A DNA stretch of 64,000 bases from Candidatus Omnitrophota bacterium. Lineage in GTDB: Bacteria > Ratteibacteria > UBA8468 > B48-G9 > JAFGKM01. Below the pieces are notes generated by a model. That model was given only the letters and a program-made list of their open reading frames with translations. It made no database searches and was not told the origin of the DNA. The stretch spans positions 124,001 through 188,000 of the forward strand of contig JAMWDI010000003.1 in assembly GCA_023819375.1 (NCBI GenBank), given 5' to 3'. The translations under genes were made by a program, and so were the position numbers. Below are positions 41,806-50,589 of the stretch, piece after piece. Each line of letters starts with the position of its first letter. Within the stretch, counting starts at the first letter, position 1.

Positions 41806-42976
41806 AACAGGGAATGAAGCATTTGCTGAGGGAATGAGACAGATAAACCCTGATGTTGTTGCAGCATATCCAATTACTCCTCAGACAGAAATAGTTCAGA
41901 TTTTTTCTCAATTTGTTGCTGATGGGCGTGTTAAAACAGAATTTATTCAGGTTGAAAGTGAACATTCTGCGATGAGTGCTTGTATTGGAGCAAGTTGTGC
42001 AGGTGCAAGAGCAATGACAGGGACTTCTTCTCAAGGTCTTGCCTATATGTGGGAAATGTTATATATTGCTTCTGGTTTACGTCTTCCAATAATTATGGCT
42101 GTTGTAAATAGGGCTTTATCTTCTCCTATAAATATTCACTGTGATCATTCAGATACTTTTGGTGCAAGAGATAGTGGATGGATACAGATATATTCAGAAA
42201 ATGTTCAAGAGACTTATGATAATTTAATTCAAGGAGTTAGAATTGCAGAACATCCAGAAGTAAGGTTGCCGTGTATGATAATGACAGATGGATTTATTTT
42301 GAGTCATTGTCTTGAAACGATGGAAATGCTTACAGATGAAGAGGTCAGGGAATTCGTAGGAGAACCTCCGGAGAGGGGAAATTTAATAAAGGCAGTTGTT
42401 GAAAATAAACCTATTACTATTGGTGCTCTTGATCTTCAAGATTATTATTTTGAACATAAAAGACAGCAAGCAGAAGGGATGAAAAATGCATTAAAAGTAA
42501 TTCCTGAAGTCGGAAAAGAATTTGGGGATAAATTTGGTAGATATTATGGAATGGTTGAAAATTATAAACTTGATGATGCAGATATAGGCGTAGTTGTTAT
42601 TGGTTCAACAGCAGGGACTGCTAAGGAAGCAGTTGATAAATTAAGAAGTAGGGGAATTAAAGCAGGACTTTTGAAAATAAGAGTTTTTAGACCTTTACCA
42701 GTTGTTGATATTAAGGAATCATTAAAAAATTTAAAAGTTGTTGGTGTTATGGATAGAGTAGAGGGAATGAATGCTTTTTGTGGACCTTTATATTCTGAAA
42801 TTTGCGCTTGCCTTTATGAACTTGAAAAGAGACCAATTTTAACTAATTTTGTTTATGGACTTGGTGGAAGAGATGTTAAAGTTGAGGATATAGAACTTAT
42901 TTTTAATGAGTTATTAAGAGTTCTTGAAAAAGGTGTTAAGGAATATACTCTTAAATATATAGGAGTAAGAGAATAA
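41786..42976 (+). CDS. porA: 2-oxoacid:ferredoxin oxidoreductase, alpha subunit
   Basis: A 396-residue subunit with the pyrimidine-binding TPP domain and the transketolase C-terminal domain. Key blocks are VVAAYPITPQTEIVQIFSQ, FIQVESEHSAMSACIGAS, RAMTGTSSQGLAYMWEML, and SSPINIHCDHSDTFGARDSG. The late block VVVIGSTAGTAKEAVDKLR leads the C-terminal domain. GGGGAGAG precedes the ATG. Length and motifs match PorA of the pyruvate enzyme better than the larger 2-oxoglutarate subunit. Confidence 0.95.
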   Translation: MGIKVVKTGNEAFAEGMRQINPDVVAAYPITPQTEIVQIFSQFVADGRVKTEFIQVESEHSAMSACIGASCAGARAMTGTSSQGLAYMWEMLYIASGLRLPIIMAVVNRALSSPINIHCDHSDTFGARDSGWIQIYSENVQETYDNLIQGVRIAEHPEVRLPCMIMTDGFILSHCLETMEMLTDEEVREFVGEPPERGNLIKAVVENKPITIGALDLQDYYFEHKRQQAEGMKNALKVIPEVGKEFGDKFGRYYGMVENYKLDDADIGVVVIGSTAGTAKEAVDKLRSRGIKAGLLKIRVFRPLPVVDIKESLKNLKVVGVMDRVEGMNAFCGPLYSEICACLYELEKRPILTNFVYGLGGRDVKVEDIELIFNELLRVLEKGVKEYTLKYIGVRE

Positions 42977-42992
42977 AAAGGAGGAAATAAAA

Positions 42993-43913
42993 ATGCCAAG
43001 TTTAAAGGAACTTGTTAAAAGAGAAAGCAGGTTTGTTTCAGGGCATCGTTTGTGTGGTGGATGTGGTGCTGGTATAGTAATGAGATTAGTTCTTCTTGCT
43101 ATTGATAAACCTGTTATTGCTTCTTGTGCTACTGGTTGTGTTGAAGTTGCAACAACTATCTTTCCTTATTCTGCTTGGAAAATCCCGTGGGTTCATTCTG
43201 CTTTTGAAAATTCTGCTTCAACAATAAGTGGAGTAGAGGCAGCATATAGAGTTTTTAAAAGAGAAGGCAAAATTGATAAAGAAATTGTTTTTGTTGCTTT
43301 TGGAGGAGATGGAGGAACTCATGATATTGGTCTTCAGGCTTTGAGTGGAGCAGCAGAAAGAAATCATAATGTTTTATATGTTTGTTATAATAACCAAGCA
43401 TATATGAATACAGGAATTCAAAGATCAGGAGCAACTCCTAAATATGCTCATACAACAACTTCTCCAGTAGGAAAAGTTATTCCAGGGAAGATTCAATGGC
43501 AGAAGAACCTTGTTGAAATCATGGTTGCACATGGAATTCCTTATGCTGCAACAAGTATTCCTGGACGTTGGAATGATCTTGTAAGCAAAGTAGAAAAAGC
43601 AGTAAAAATAGAAGGATTTAAATATATTGAAGTTCTCTCTCCATGTCGTCTTGGTTGGCCACATGAACCAGAATTAACTTTAGAAATCAGTAGGCTTGCA
43701 GTTGAAACTTGTATCTGGCCATTATATGAAGTTGTTGAAGGTAAATATAGATTAACCTATAAACCCAAAGAGAAAAAACCAGTTATTGAATGGTTTAAGT
43801 TGCAGGGTAGGTTTAGACATTTACTTTTGCCTGAAAATGCTCATCTTTTAGAAGAAATACAAAAGGAAGTTGATAGAAGATGGGAAGAATTGCTTAAAAA
43901 ATGCGAGAGTTAA
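42993..43913 (+). CDS. porB: 2-oxoacid:ferredoxin oxidoreductase, beta subunit
   Basis: A 306-residue TPP-binding subunit. SGHRLCGGCGAGIVMRLVL and CATGCVEVATT hold the Cys residues of the third [4Fe-4S] cluster; FVAFGGDGGTHDIGLQALSG with CYNNQAYMNTGIQRSG is the diphosphate-Mg site GDG-x(n)-NN. An AAAAGGAGGAAA ribosome site lies before the ATG. It closes the operon and converges on the GH2 gene with one base between stops. Confidence 0.95.
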   Translation: MPSLKELVKRESRFVSGHRLCGGCGAGIVMRLVLLAIDKPVIASCATGCVEVATTIFPYSAWKIPWVHSAFENSASTISGVEAAYRVFKREGKIDKEIVFVAFGGDGGTHDIGLQALSGAAERNHNVLYVCYNNQAYMNTGIQRSGATPKYAHTTTSPVGKVIPGKIQWQKNLVEIMVAHGIPYAATSIPGRWNDLVSKVEKAVKIEGFKYIEVLSPCRLGWPHEPELTLEISRLAVETCIWPLYEVVEGKYRLTYKPKEKKPVIEWFKLQGRFRHLLLPENAHLLEEIQKEVDRRWEELLKKCES

Positions 43914-43914
43914 A

Positions 43915-45627
43915 TTATTCCTCTATTTTTGCCTTTTGAGTATTTATTTTCCTTATTATTTCTGGGTCAAATTTTGGTTTCCTTGAATATGTATATAAAC
44001 CATTTACTTCTTGTTCAATATCATAAAGCTGGGTATAACAAAAACCACATATTCTTGGATGGTTTAATAATACTTCAGTTAATTTTTTATATCTTTCTAT
44101 AAATTCTTCTTTTGTTTTTGGTCTTTCTCCATATCCCCAACCTTCCTTTATTCCTTCTATATCCCACCATATTCCTCCATATTCACTTACCCAATATGGT
44201 TGTCCTCTATAAGGAGCATCAAATTGAGGAAAATTTTGCCAAACTTTATCTTCTTTCTCAAATGGTTCAAAATCCCTTTTAAATTCTTCAGGATTTTGTT
44301 TATAATTGTGACAATCGTAAATATCTGTTTCCACATGTATATACCCTGAAGTGTCTATAACAGGTCTTGTTTTATCAACATTTTTTGTAATTTTATATAA
44401 ACTTCTTACAAGTTCATTATCTTGTGGCATATGAGTTTCATTTAGAGGACACCAGCCAATTATTGAAGGGTGATTAAAATCCCTTTCAATTGCTTCAATC
44501 CATTCTTTTACTATTGTTCCAAAACTTTCATGGCTTATTCTACTTTTTACTCCCCAGTTTGGATATTCTTCCCATACAATATATCCTAATTTATCTGCCC
44601 AGTATAAAAATAATGGTTCAAAAATCTTTTGGTGTAATCTGGCACCGTTAAATCCCATATCTTTTGAAATTTTTATATCATTTATAATTGCTTGTTCACT
44701 TGGTGCTGTATAGATTCCATCTGGATAATAACCTTGATCAAGAACCATTCTTAAAAATATTGGTTTTCCATTTAAAAGGATTTTTTTATCTCTTGTTTCA
44801 ATTTTTCTAAAGCCAAAGTATGTTTCTACTTCATCTTCCAATACTTTATCTGAATATAAAGAGATTTTGACATCATAGAGAAAAGGATTTTCTATATCCC
44901 ATGGTATAAAATTTTTTATTTTAAAAAACAAGAAAACAGTTCCACTGCCATAAGTTTTCTTTTCGTCAATTTTTTCACTTTCTTTGTGAATTTCAACCTT
45001 TACTTCTCCTTCTTTGTCAATATCTATCAAAAACAAAACTTCTCCAGTGTCAAAATTGGGATAAATCTTAAAATTTTTGATATAGTTTTTTCCTGTTGCT
45101 TCCATATAAACTGTTTGCCATATCCCAGTTACCCTTGTATAATAACAACCATATGAATTATATTTTTGAGATTGCTTACCACATGGTTGTAAAAAAGTTC
45201 TGTTATCGTCGTATGCATTTAAAACAATAAAATTTTCTTTTTTCAAAAACTCTGTTATTTCAAATTTAAATGGAGTATAACCACCTTTATGAGTACCAAT
45301 ATGTCTTTCATTTATCCATAAATTTGTTAAAAAATCTACAGCCCCAAAATTTAAGAATATTCTTTTATTTTTCCATTCTTCTGGTATTTTTATTTCCTTT
45401 TTATACCAGACAGAAACCATAAAATCCTTATTTTCAATTCCTGATAATTTACTTTCTGGGGGAAATGGAACAACTATTTTTTCTTTGAATTTCTTATCCT
45501 TTAAATAAAATCCTTTTTCTATACCTGTATTTGAAATATCTATTTCAAAATCCCATACACCATTTAAATTTATCCAATCTTTTCTTTTAAAATCTGGTCT
45601 TGGATATTCTTCTCTTGGTATTTTCAT
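43915..45627 (-). CDS. GH2-family glycoside hydrolase
   Basis: A 570-residue member of glycoside hydrolase family 2 (beta-galactosidase, beta-glucuronidase, beta-mannosidase group). The N-terminal sugar-binding domain has DWINLNGVWDFEID, then NFGAVDFLTNLWINERHIG and GGYTPFKFEITEFL. The catalytic barrel has GWCPLNETHMP with the acid/base Glu and PYWVSEYGGIWWD with the nucleophile Glu. It lacks the C-terminal extension of LacZ and has no signal peptide, so it probably works on imported oligosaccharides. ATG lies eight bases after a -10. Confidence 0.92.
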   Translation of the reverse strand: MKIPREEYPRPDFKRKDWINLNGVWDFEIDISNTGIEKGFYLKDKKFKEKIVVPFPPESKLSGIENKDFMVSVWYKKEIKIPEEWKNKRIFLNFGAVDFLTNLWINERHIGTHKGGYTPFKFEITEFLKKENFIVLNAYDDNRTFLQPCGKQSQKYNSYGCYYTRVTGIWQTVYMEATGKNYIKNFKIYPNFDTGEVLFLIDIDKEGEVKVEIHKESEKIDEKKTYGSGTVFLFFKIKNFIPWDIENPFLYDVKISLYSDKVLEDEVETYFGFRKIETRDKKILLNGKPIFLRMVLDQGYYPDGIYTAPSEQAIINDIKISKDMGFNGARLHQKIFEPLFLYWADKLGYIVWEEYPNWGVKSRISHESFGTIVKEWIEAIERDFNHPSIIGWCPLNETHMPQDNELVRSLYKITKNVDKTRPVIDTSGYIHVETDIYDCHNYKQNPEEFKRDFEPFEKEDKVWQNFPQFDAPYRGQPYWVSEYGGIWWDIEGIKEGWGYGERPKTKEEFIERYKKLTEVLLNHPRICGFCYTQLYDIEQEVNGLYTYSRKPKFDPEIIRKINTQKAKIEE

Positions 45628-45635
45628 AGTTTTTT

Positions 45636-45663
45636 ATTTTATTATCATTTTAAAAAATGTCAA
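45636..45663 (-). promoter_or_regulatory. Promoter of the GH2 gene, leaderless
   Basis: On the - strand perfect TTGACA (45663-45658), 16 bases, TAAAAT (45641-45636), then eight bases to the ATG at 45627. Transcription would start at or next to the AUG, and no Shine-Dalgarno is present. Confidence 0.6.
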
Positions 45664-45723
45664 GAAAAATGAAACTTTTTTGTCAATTTAATTATCTAAA
45701 TTAAATGAAAAAAGGAGGTGAAA

Positions 45724-46617
45724 ATGAAATGGTCAGTTTATCCAAAAGATGCTGAATTACCAGAGGAAATTCAAACACTTGCTAAACAAATAGAAAAAGA
45801 TGGTGGTAAAGTATTATCAATTTATAAAGAACCATATGAAGGAAACTGGCAATTATTTTCTTTATTGCCACTTAGAAAAATAACACCTACTCCATTCCAA
45901 AGAGATTTATCACCTTCCCATGTTGAAAGATTAGTTGAAGTCATTGCTGAATTGAAAAGATTTCTTGACCCTATTATTGTTATAAGGACGCCTTCAGGTG
46001 AATACTGGACACCAAATGGTAATCATAGAAGAGAAGCAATGGCTCAGTTAAATAGAGAGATGATAAGTGCAATTGTTGTTCCTGATGTTAAAGTTGCTTA
46101 TCAAATTCTTTCTTTAAATACTGAAAAAGCCCACAATGTCAAAGAAAAAGCCCTTGAAGTTATAAGAATGTATCGTGGTTTATTAGAAGAAGATGGAAGC
46201 ATTAAAGAAAGTGATTATGCATTCCATTTTGAGGAACCATATTTAATTACTCTCGGTTTAATTTATGAAAAAAGAGAAAACTTTAGTGGTTCAGCCTATG
46301 TACCTGTTTTGAAAAAAGTAGATACGTTCTTTGATGAACCATTACCTGAAGCAATAAAAAAACATCAGAGTAGAGCAGAATTACTTGAAAAGGTTGATGA
46401 ACTTGTAGAGCCAATTGTTCATAAACTAAAGGAAAGAGGAATAAATCATCCATTTCTTAAACAGGCTGTGGTTTCAAAAGTAAATCCTATAAAGAGAAAA
46501 AGAATTATTGAGTTGACATATGAAGAGACAATGACCAAAATGCTAAATGCTTTGAAAAAATTAGATCCAGAAAAAATAACACTTGAGGAAATATCTGAAG
46601 CAGTAATAGAGGTATAA
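45724..46617 (+). CDS. ParB/Srx-domain protein
   Basis: A 298-residue protein with a ParB-type CTP-binding/nuclease-like domain at about residues 45-130: LLPLRKITPTPFQRDLSPS, LVEVIAELKRFLDPIIVI, and TPNGNHRREAMAQL as the GxxR-like box (here GNHRREA). The helix-turn-helix of classical ParB is not obvious in the rest. It is not next to a parA gene, so a partition role is unlikely; stand-alone proteins of this type occur in archaea and bacteria without known function. ATG 45724 follows AAAGGAGGTG closely; a GTG two codons earlier overlaps that site. Confidence 0.8.
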   Translation: MKWSVYPKDAELPEEIQTLAKQIEKDGGKVLSIYKEPYEGNWQLFSLLPLRKITPTPFQRDLSPSHVERLVEVIAELKRFLDPIIVIRTPSGEYWTPNGNHRREAMAQLNREMISAIVVPDVKVAYQILSLNTEKAHNVKEKALEVIRMYRGLLEEDGSIKESDYAFHFEEPYLITLGLIYEKRENFSGSAYVPVLKKVDTFFDEPLPEAIKKHQSRAELLEKVDELVEPIVHKLKERGINHPFLKQAVVSKVNPIKRKRIIELTYEETMTKMLNALKKLDPEKITLEEISEAVIEV

Positions 46618-46710
46618 ATTTTAATTTAAGAGTATTATTAAATTCTCAAGAACTTTCAAAGTTTTTCTTTTTTTCTTTTAGTTTTTTACTTTTTTGTAAA
46701 TAATTAAAAA

Positions 46711-46737
46711 GAGAGCTCCCTTTTTATGGGAGCTCTC
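46711..46737 (-). terminator. Rho-independent terminator of tRNA-Lys
   Basis: A perfect 10-bp hairpin, GAGAGCTCCC and GGGAGCTCTC with a 7-base loop. On the - strand it is followed by TTTTTAATT. It sits 28 bases after the 3' end of tRNA-Lys and fits as its terminator. Confidence 0.85.
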
Positions 46738-46765
46738 CGAAAGGGGGTGAGGGGGGTGAGGAGTT

Positions 46766-46838
46766 TAGGCCGCGCAGGACTCGAACCTGCTACCCCCGCC
46801 TTAAAAGGGCGGTGCTCTGCCTGGTGAGCTAGCGGCCC
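46766..46838 (-). tRNA. tRNA-Lys (anticodon TTT)
   Basis: A 73-base cloverleaf on the - strand. The acceptor GGGCCGC pairs with GCGGCCT (one G-T), A discriminator. The anticodon stem CCGCC/GGCGG encloses CTTTTAA, anticodon TTT. The T arm has GGTTCGAGTCC. No encoded CCA. Confidence 0.95.
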
Positions 46839-46861
46839 TTTTAAAAAAATTTTAAGGAATT

Positions 46862-46889
46862 ATTATACTTCAATTTTAAAAATTGTCAA
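46862..46889 (-). promoter_or_regulatory. Promoter of tRNA-Lys
   Basis: On the - strand TTGACA (46889-46884), 16 bases, TATAAT (46867-46862), both perfect. Its -35 box overlaps the last codons of the upstream membrane-protein gene. The tRNA begins 23 bases after the -10. Confidence 0.7.
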
Positions 46890-47500
46890 TTTTTTAAAAT
46901 TAAATTTATGCCCCAAAAGAAATAAATCGCTACTCCAAATATTTTACTATATTTTTTTCTGATTGTAAATAGATTAAATTTGTTCCAGATATAAGGAGAT
47001 AGAATACTTAAAATCAATACTGGACCTATTATTGTTCCAAAAGAAAAAACTACACCTGCAATAATTCCAAATAGAATTCCTTTTGTGACATAAGAAAGAT
47101 ATACTAAAAACCAAAAGTTTGGTCCACATGGGGTAAAACCATATAAAATACCAAGAAAAAAGGGAGATAGTGAAAACTTTAACTTAAAAATGATTTTTTT
47201 TATTTCAGGAGTAATATAAAACCATAAGCCATAAAGGATAAAAAGAGATCCAACTATTATTTGAGAAATTCTATTTGTAAAAAAGTTTTCAAATAAATAA
47301 TGAGAATAGGAAACAAAGCCACCAAGAATGGAAAAAGAGAGTATTTTTCCAAAACCAAAAAGAAAACCGTTTTTAAGACCGTCTTTCCAACTTAAACTTA
47401 CATTTCCAATAGATGGAATAAGTAATAATCCACATCTTAAAATGCATAAACTCCATCCAACTAATATTCCCGATAATAAAAAATTAAACAACAACTTCAT
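46886..47500 (-). CDS. CcdA/UreH-like membrane transport protein
   Basis: A 204-residue protein with about six membrane spans. Cys pairs sit in the first and fourth spans (CILRCGLLLIPS and LYGFTPCGPNFWFLVYLS), as in the DsbD/CcdA and UreH/SafE group that moves electrons or metals across the membrane. The TPCGP motif is the strongest clue. The family splits into thiol-electron carriers and nickel-related UreH proteins; no domain decides between them. It is the last gene of the long - unit, 36 bases after the MEMO-AMMECR1 gene. Confidence 0.75.
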   Translation of the reverse strand: MKLLFNFLLSGILVGWSLCILRCGLLLIPSIGNVSLSWKDGLKNGFLFGFGKILSFSILGGFVSYSHYLFENFFTNRISQIIVGSLFILYGLWFYITPEIKKIIFKLKFSLSPFFLGILYGFTPCGPNFWFLVYLSYVTKGILFGIIAGVVFSFGTIIGPVLILSILSPYIWNKFNLFTIRKKYSKIFGVAIYFFWGINLILKN

Positions 47501-47536
47501 TTTTATTTTTTAAATTTGAAAAGTGTTTAAATAAAA

Positions 47537-48982
47537 TTATTTAAATTCACCTTCTGAAAAAACTTCTGCCTGAAAAATATAAAGTTCTGTTTTAGGATCT
47601 TTCCAAGCATCTGGTGGTAATCCTGCTTTGTGAGAACATAGATAACTTAAAAACTCTTCCTTTGTCCACCCAGTTTCTGCAGCAACTTGAGGTAGAAAAA
47701 CTCCTTGATTAAATCCTCTTTTGACAATTACACCATCTCTTCCAAGAACAATTTCGTCTGCACTTTTTACTTTTTTCGGAACAGTTAAAACTGATATTTC
47801 TATTTCTATATCTTTTAATTCATCATAACTTACTGGATTAAACCTTGGGTCCTCCGTTGCTGAATGTATTGCCATTTCCCTTACAGCAAGATAGAGAGGT
47901 TTTATCGGTTCAATATAACCAATACATCCTCTTAAATTGCCCTTCTTTTTTAAAGTAACAAAAACACCCCTTTTTTCTGTTAAAACTGGATCATCTATTT
48001 TTAATTCTGGTAATTTTTCTCCTTTTAAATAATTCTCTAAAGTTTCTCTTGCAATTTTTAATAATAATCTTTTTTGTTTTTCAGTTAACATATTTCCTCC
48101 TTTGTTTCCATTTTTTAAAATTACTGCTGAACCATATCCAACAACTTTACTTTTATCACCTGAAGTATCACCTGAATTTGCATAATATAAAACTTTAACC
48201 TGATAATTACCAATTTTTTCTGCAAATTTTAATAGAGTTAATACTCCGGCATCTCCACACATTTCAATTTTTCTATTTGAAAGATAGGAATAAAGCAGAT
48301 CAATATTTTTTGTTTTCAAAGTTTCAAGAAGTAAAAAATCCATCTTCTTTGCAATATCATAAGGATAATAATGGGAAAGATCAGTGCTAGATACAATAAG
48401 ATAATTTTTTTTATTCTTTAAAACTTCAAATAAATCATCCGCGATTTTTTCTACATTTTTTCTTGAAGAATCACCTAATAAGATAGGGAAAATTTTGAAA
48501 TCTTTTAAAATATACTGAAGGAAAGGAATTTGGACTTCAAGAGAATGTTCTTTGTCCAACAAATCATAATTCGTAAAATAGTTTCCTTTTTTATTTAATT
48601 TTGTGAAAATTTCTTCATCAATTTCTACTTTACCCAAAGGAGTTTTCCATGCCTTTCTATCATCAACTATCCCACCTTTGAAAAAACCAAGGTGACTTTT
48701 TCCAAGTAATATGACTGTTTCAATTTTAGTTCCTTCAAGAATTTTAAAAGAATAAGCAGCAATCTGTCCAGAATAAATATAACCTGCATGTGGAGAAATT
48801 ATACCAACAATTTTTTCTTTCTCAATTATGTTTTTATATTTTACATTTTTAAAGAAATTGTTAAGCATCAACTTTAATTTTTCTTTGTCCTCTGGATAAA
48901 ATATACCTGAAAAAGAAGGATTTCTGTATGTCTCAGGAAAAATTGAAATACAAAACAAAAATATAAAAAAAATTTTTTTCAT
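47537..48982 (-). CDS. AmmeMemoRadiSam fusion: MEMO (B) + AMMECR1 (A) with signal peptide
   Basis: A fusion of about 481 residues. After a signal peptide (MKKIFFIFLFCISIFPE), residues ~20-285 are the MEMO/dioxygenase-like domain (FYPEDKEKLKLMLNNFF, GIISPHAGYIYSGQIA, SSTDLSHYYPYD, and EMCGDAGVLTLL). Residues ~295-481 are the AMMECR1 domain (FVTLKKKGNLRGCIGYIEP, then REMAIHSATEDPRFNPV). Together with the preceding radical SAM gene this forms the complete AmmeMemoRadiSam system, whose chemistry is unknown. The predicted signal peptide would place it outside the cytoplasm. Start: ATG 48982 or 48988; both overlap the radical SAM stop. Confidence 0.9.
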   Translation of the reverse strand: MKKIFFIFLFCISIFPETYRNPSFSGIFYPEDKEKLKLMLNNFFKNVKYKNIIEKEKIVGIISPHAGYIYSGQIAAYSFKILEGTKIETVILLGKSHLGFFKGGIVDDRKAWKTPLGKVEIDEEIFTKLNKKGNYFTNYDLLDKEHSLEVQIPFLQYILKDFKIFPILLGDSSRKNVEKIADDLFEVLKNKKNYLIVSSTDLSHYYPYDIAKKMDFLLLETLKTKNIDLLYSYLSNRKIEMCGDAGVLTLLKFAEKIGNYQVKVLYYANSGDTSGDKSKVVGYGSAVILKNGNKGGNMLTEKQKRLLLKIARETLENYLKGEKLPELKIDDPVLTEKRGVFVTLKKKGNLRGCIGYIEPIKPLYLAVREMAIHSATEDPRFNPVSYDELKDIEIEISVLTVPKKVKSADEIVLGRDGVIVKRGFNQGVFLPQVAAETGWTKEEFLSYLCSHKAGLPPDAWKDPKTELYIFQAEVFSEGEFK

Positions 48983-50064
48983 TCCCATATCCCGTCTATT
49001 TTTTCTTGACAGAATTTACATTTTCCATTTATTATATTATTTTCAATAACTGAAAAACCTATCCTTTTTATTAATAATTTACCACATTTTGGACAATAAG
49101 TATTTTCATATTCTGAGCCAGGAACATTTCCAACATAGACATATTTCAGTCCAGTGCTTTTAGCAATCTTAACTGCCATTTCAAGTGTTTCAACTGGAGT
49201 AGATGGGACATGGATCATTAAATACATTGGATAAAACCTTGAAAAATGGATAGGAATCCCATCTCCAAGATTTTCTTTAATCCAGATACACATTTTTTTA
49301 ATCTCTTCTGGATTGTCATTATAATTAGGAATTATTAAATTAGTAATTTCAATCCATATTTTATTTTTTTTAAGAATTTTTAAAGTGTTCAAAACCACAT
49401 CAAGTTCTCCTTCACAAATATTTCTGTAAAAATTACTATTAAAACTTTTCAAATCAACATTTACAGCGTGAAGATATTGACATAATTCTTCAAGTGGTTT
49501 GGGATTTATAAAACCTGCTGTGTGAACTATATTTTTAATTCCTTTCTTTTTTGCTATTTTGGCAGTATCAAGCATATATTCATAGAAATTAACTGGTTCT
49601 GAGTAGGTATAAGCAATTGAGGGACATTTATATTTTACGGCAAGTTCAACAACTTTTTCTGGTGGTAAATAAATATTTTTTGTTTCTTCAGGAGAATATT
49701 GTGATATTTCCCAGTTTTGACAGAACTTACATTTCAATGAACAACCAGCAGAAGCAATTGAAAAGGTCTTTGTTCCTGGGAGAACATGAAAGAATGGTTT
49801 TTTTTCAATAGGATCAATATGAACTGCACAGGGATTTGAATATCCCATTGAGTATAATTTTCCTTTTATGTTTTTTCTCGCCCTACAGAATCCATATTTT
49901 GAAGGAGGAATTATACAAGTTTTAGGACAAAGAAGGCACTGAACAAGATCATTGTTTAATTTTTTATAATATAAACTTTCTTTTTTTTCCTGAGAGAAAA
50001 CCAAGAGAGAAAAGGAAATTAAAAAAATTATAAATTTTTTAATTTCTCCCTTATATACTTGCAA
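48979..50064 (-). CDS. amrS: AmmeMemoRadiSam system radical SAM enzyme
   Basis: A 361-residue radical SAM protein. The cluster motif is AGCSLKCKFCQNWEISQ (CxxxCxxC, about residue 110) and an N-terminal Cys cluster appears in CLLCPKTCIIPPSKYGFCRAR. The closing CPKCGKLLIKR and CKFCQEK add a zinc-ribbon-like tail. It resembles PflA-type activases but belongs to the AmmeMemo group. The apparent N-terminus from TTG 50064 has a strongly hydrophobic stretch FIIFLISFSLLVFSQE that reads as a signal peptide, odd for an iron-sulfur enzyme. AAGGGAG lies inside the start region, so translation may begin a few codons later. It overlaps Mut7-C. Confidence 0.88.
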   Translation of the reverse strand: MQVYKGEIKKFIIFLISFSLLVFSQEKKESLYYKKLNNDLVQCLLCPKTCIIPPSKYGFCRARKNIKGKLYSMGYSNPCAVHIDPIEKKPFFHVLPGTKTFSIASAGCSLKCKFCQNWEISQYSPEETKNIYLPPEKVVELAVKYKCPSIAYTYSEPVNFYEYMLDTAKIAKKKGIKNIVHTAGFINPKPLEELCQYLHAVNVDLKSFNSNFYRNICEGELDVVLNTLKILKKNKIWIEITNLIIPNYNDNPEEIKKMCIWIKENLGDGIPIHFSRFYPMYLMIHVPSTPVETLEMAVKIAKSTGLKYVYVGNVPGSEYENTYCPKCGKLLIKRIGFSVIENNIINGKCKFCQEKIDGIWE

Positions 50065-50477
50065 TGGTCCCCCTCCCAGTAAATTTTATTACATTTTCTA
50101 CAAATAGAAAACTCCTCTTTTGTTTTGTAAACATATTCAGGGACAAGGTTTTTAACTTTTTCTTTTTCTATTTCTTCAAGATAAGTATTACATATTGAGC
50201 AAATTTTAAAAAGATTTTCTTCTTTAATTTGTAAACCAAATTTTTTTACAACCTCTTTAAATTGCTGGAAAGTATTATTGCCTTCTATATAAAAAACAAG
50301 TTTTGGGAAATTAGATGCAAATTTTTTATCTTTTGTTAAAATTATTCTTTTTTCTTTTTCTGCAGTTCTTATAAGTTCAATTTTTTTGTTGGTGTTGAAA
50401 TATAAAGTATCATATCCAATTATCCTTAACCATCTTCCAACACCTCCAAGCATACCATCAACTATAAATTTTTCCAT
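50028..50477 (-). CDS. Mut7-C RNase-domain protein
   Basis: A 149-residue PIN-like protein. The N-terminal block is FIVDGMLGGVGRWLRIIGYD with the metal-binding Asp, then IILTKDKKFASNF with a further Asp. Two Cys pairs (CSICNTY and CRKCNKIYW) form the C-terminal zinc ribbon typical of Mut7-C. The family is thought to be a ribonuclease, but its targets are unknown. It follows tRNA-Met in the - unit and overlaps the radical SAM gene by 37 bases. Confidence 0.9.
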   Translation of the reverse strand: MEKFIVDGMLGGVGRWLRIIGYDTLYFNTNKKIELIRTAEKEKRIILTKDKKFASNFPKLVFYIEGNNTFQQFKEVVKKFGLQIKEENLFKICSICNTYLEEIEKEKVKNLVPEYVYKTKEEFSICRKCNKIYWEGDHCKYIREKLKNL

Positions 50478-50505
50478 ATCATTTTAATATTCAGAGATTT
50501 ACAAT

Positions 50506-50577
50506 TGGCGGGATGGGGATTTGAACCCCAGACATACCGGGTATGAGCCGGTTGCTCTGCCACTGAGCTATCCCGCC
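50506..50577 (-). tRNA. tRNA-Met (anticodon CAT)
   Basis: A 72-base cloverleaf on the - strand. GGCGGGA pairs with TCCCGCC, A discriminator. The anticodon loop CTCATAC reads CAT. The first pair is G-C, so it is not the initiator tRNA. It could be elongator Met or the Ile tRNA whose C34 is lysidine-modified; the sequence alone does not settle this. It is embedded between rdgB and Mut7-C in the same unit. Confidence 0.9.
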
Positions 50578-50589
50578 TTAAATTTTATT

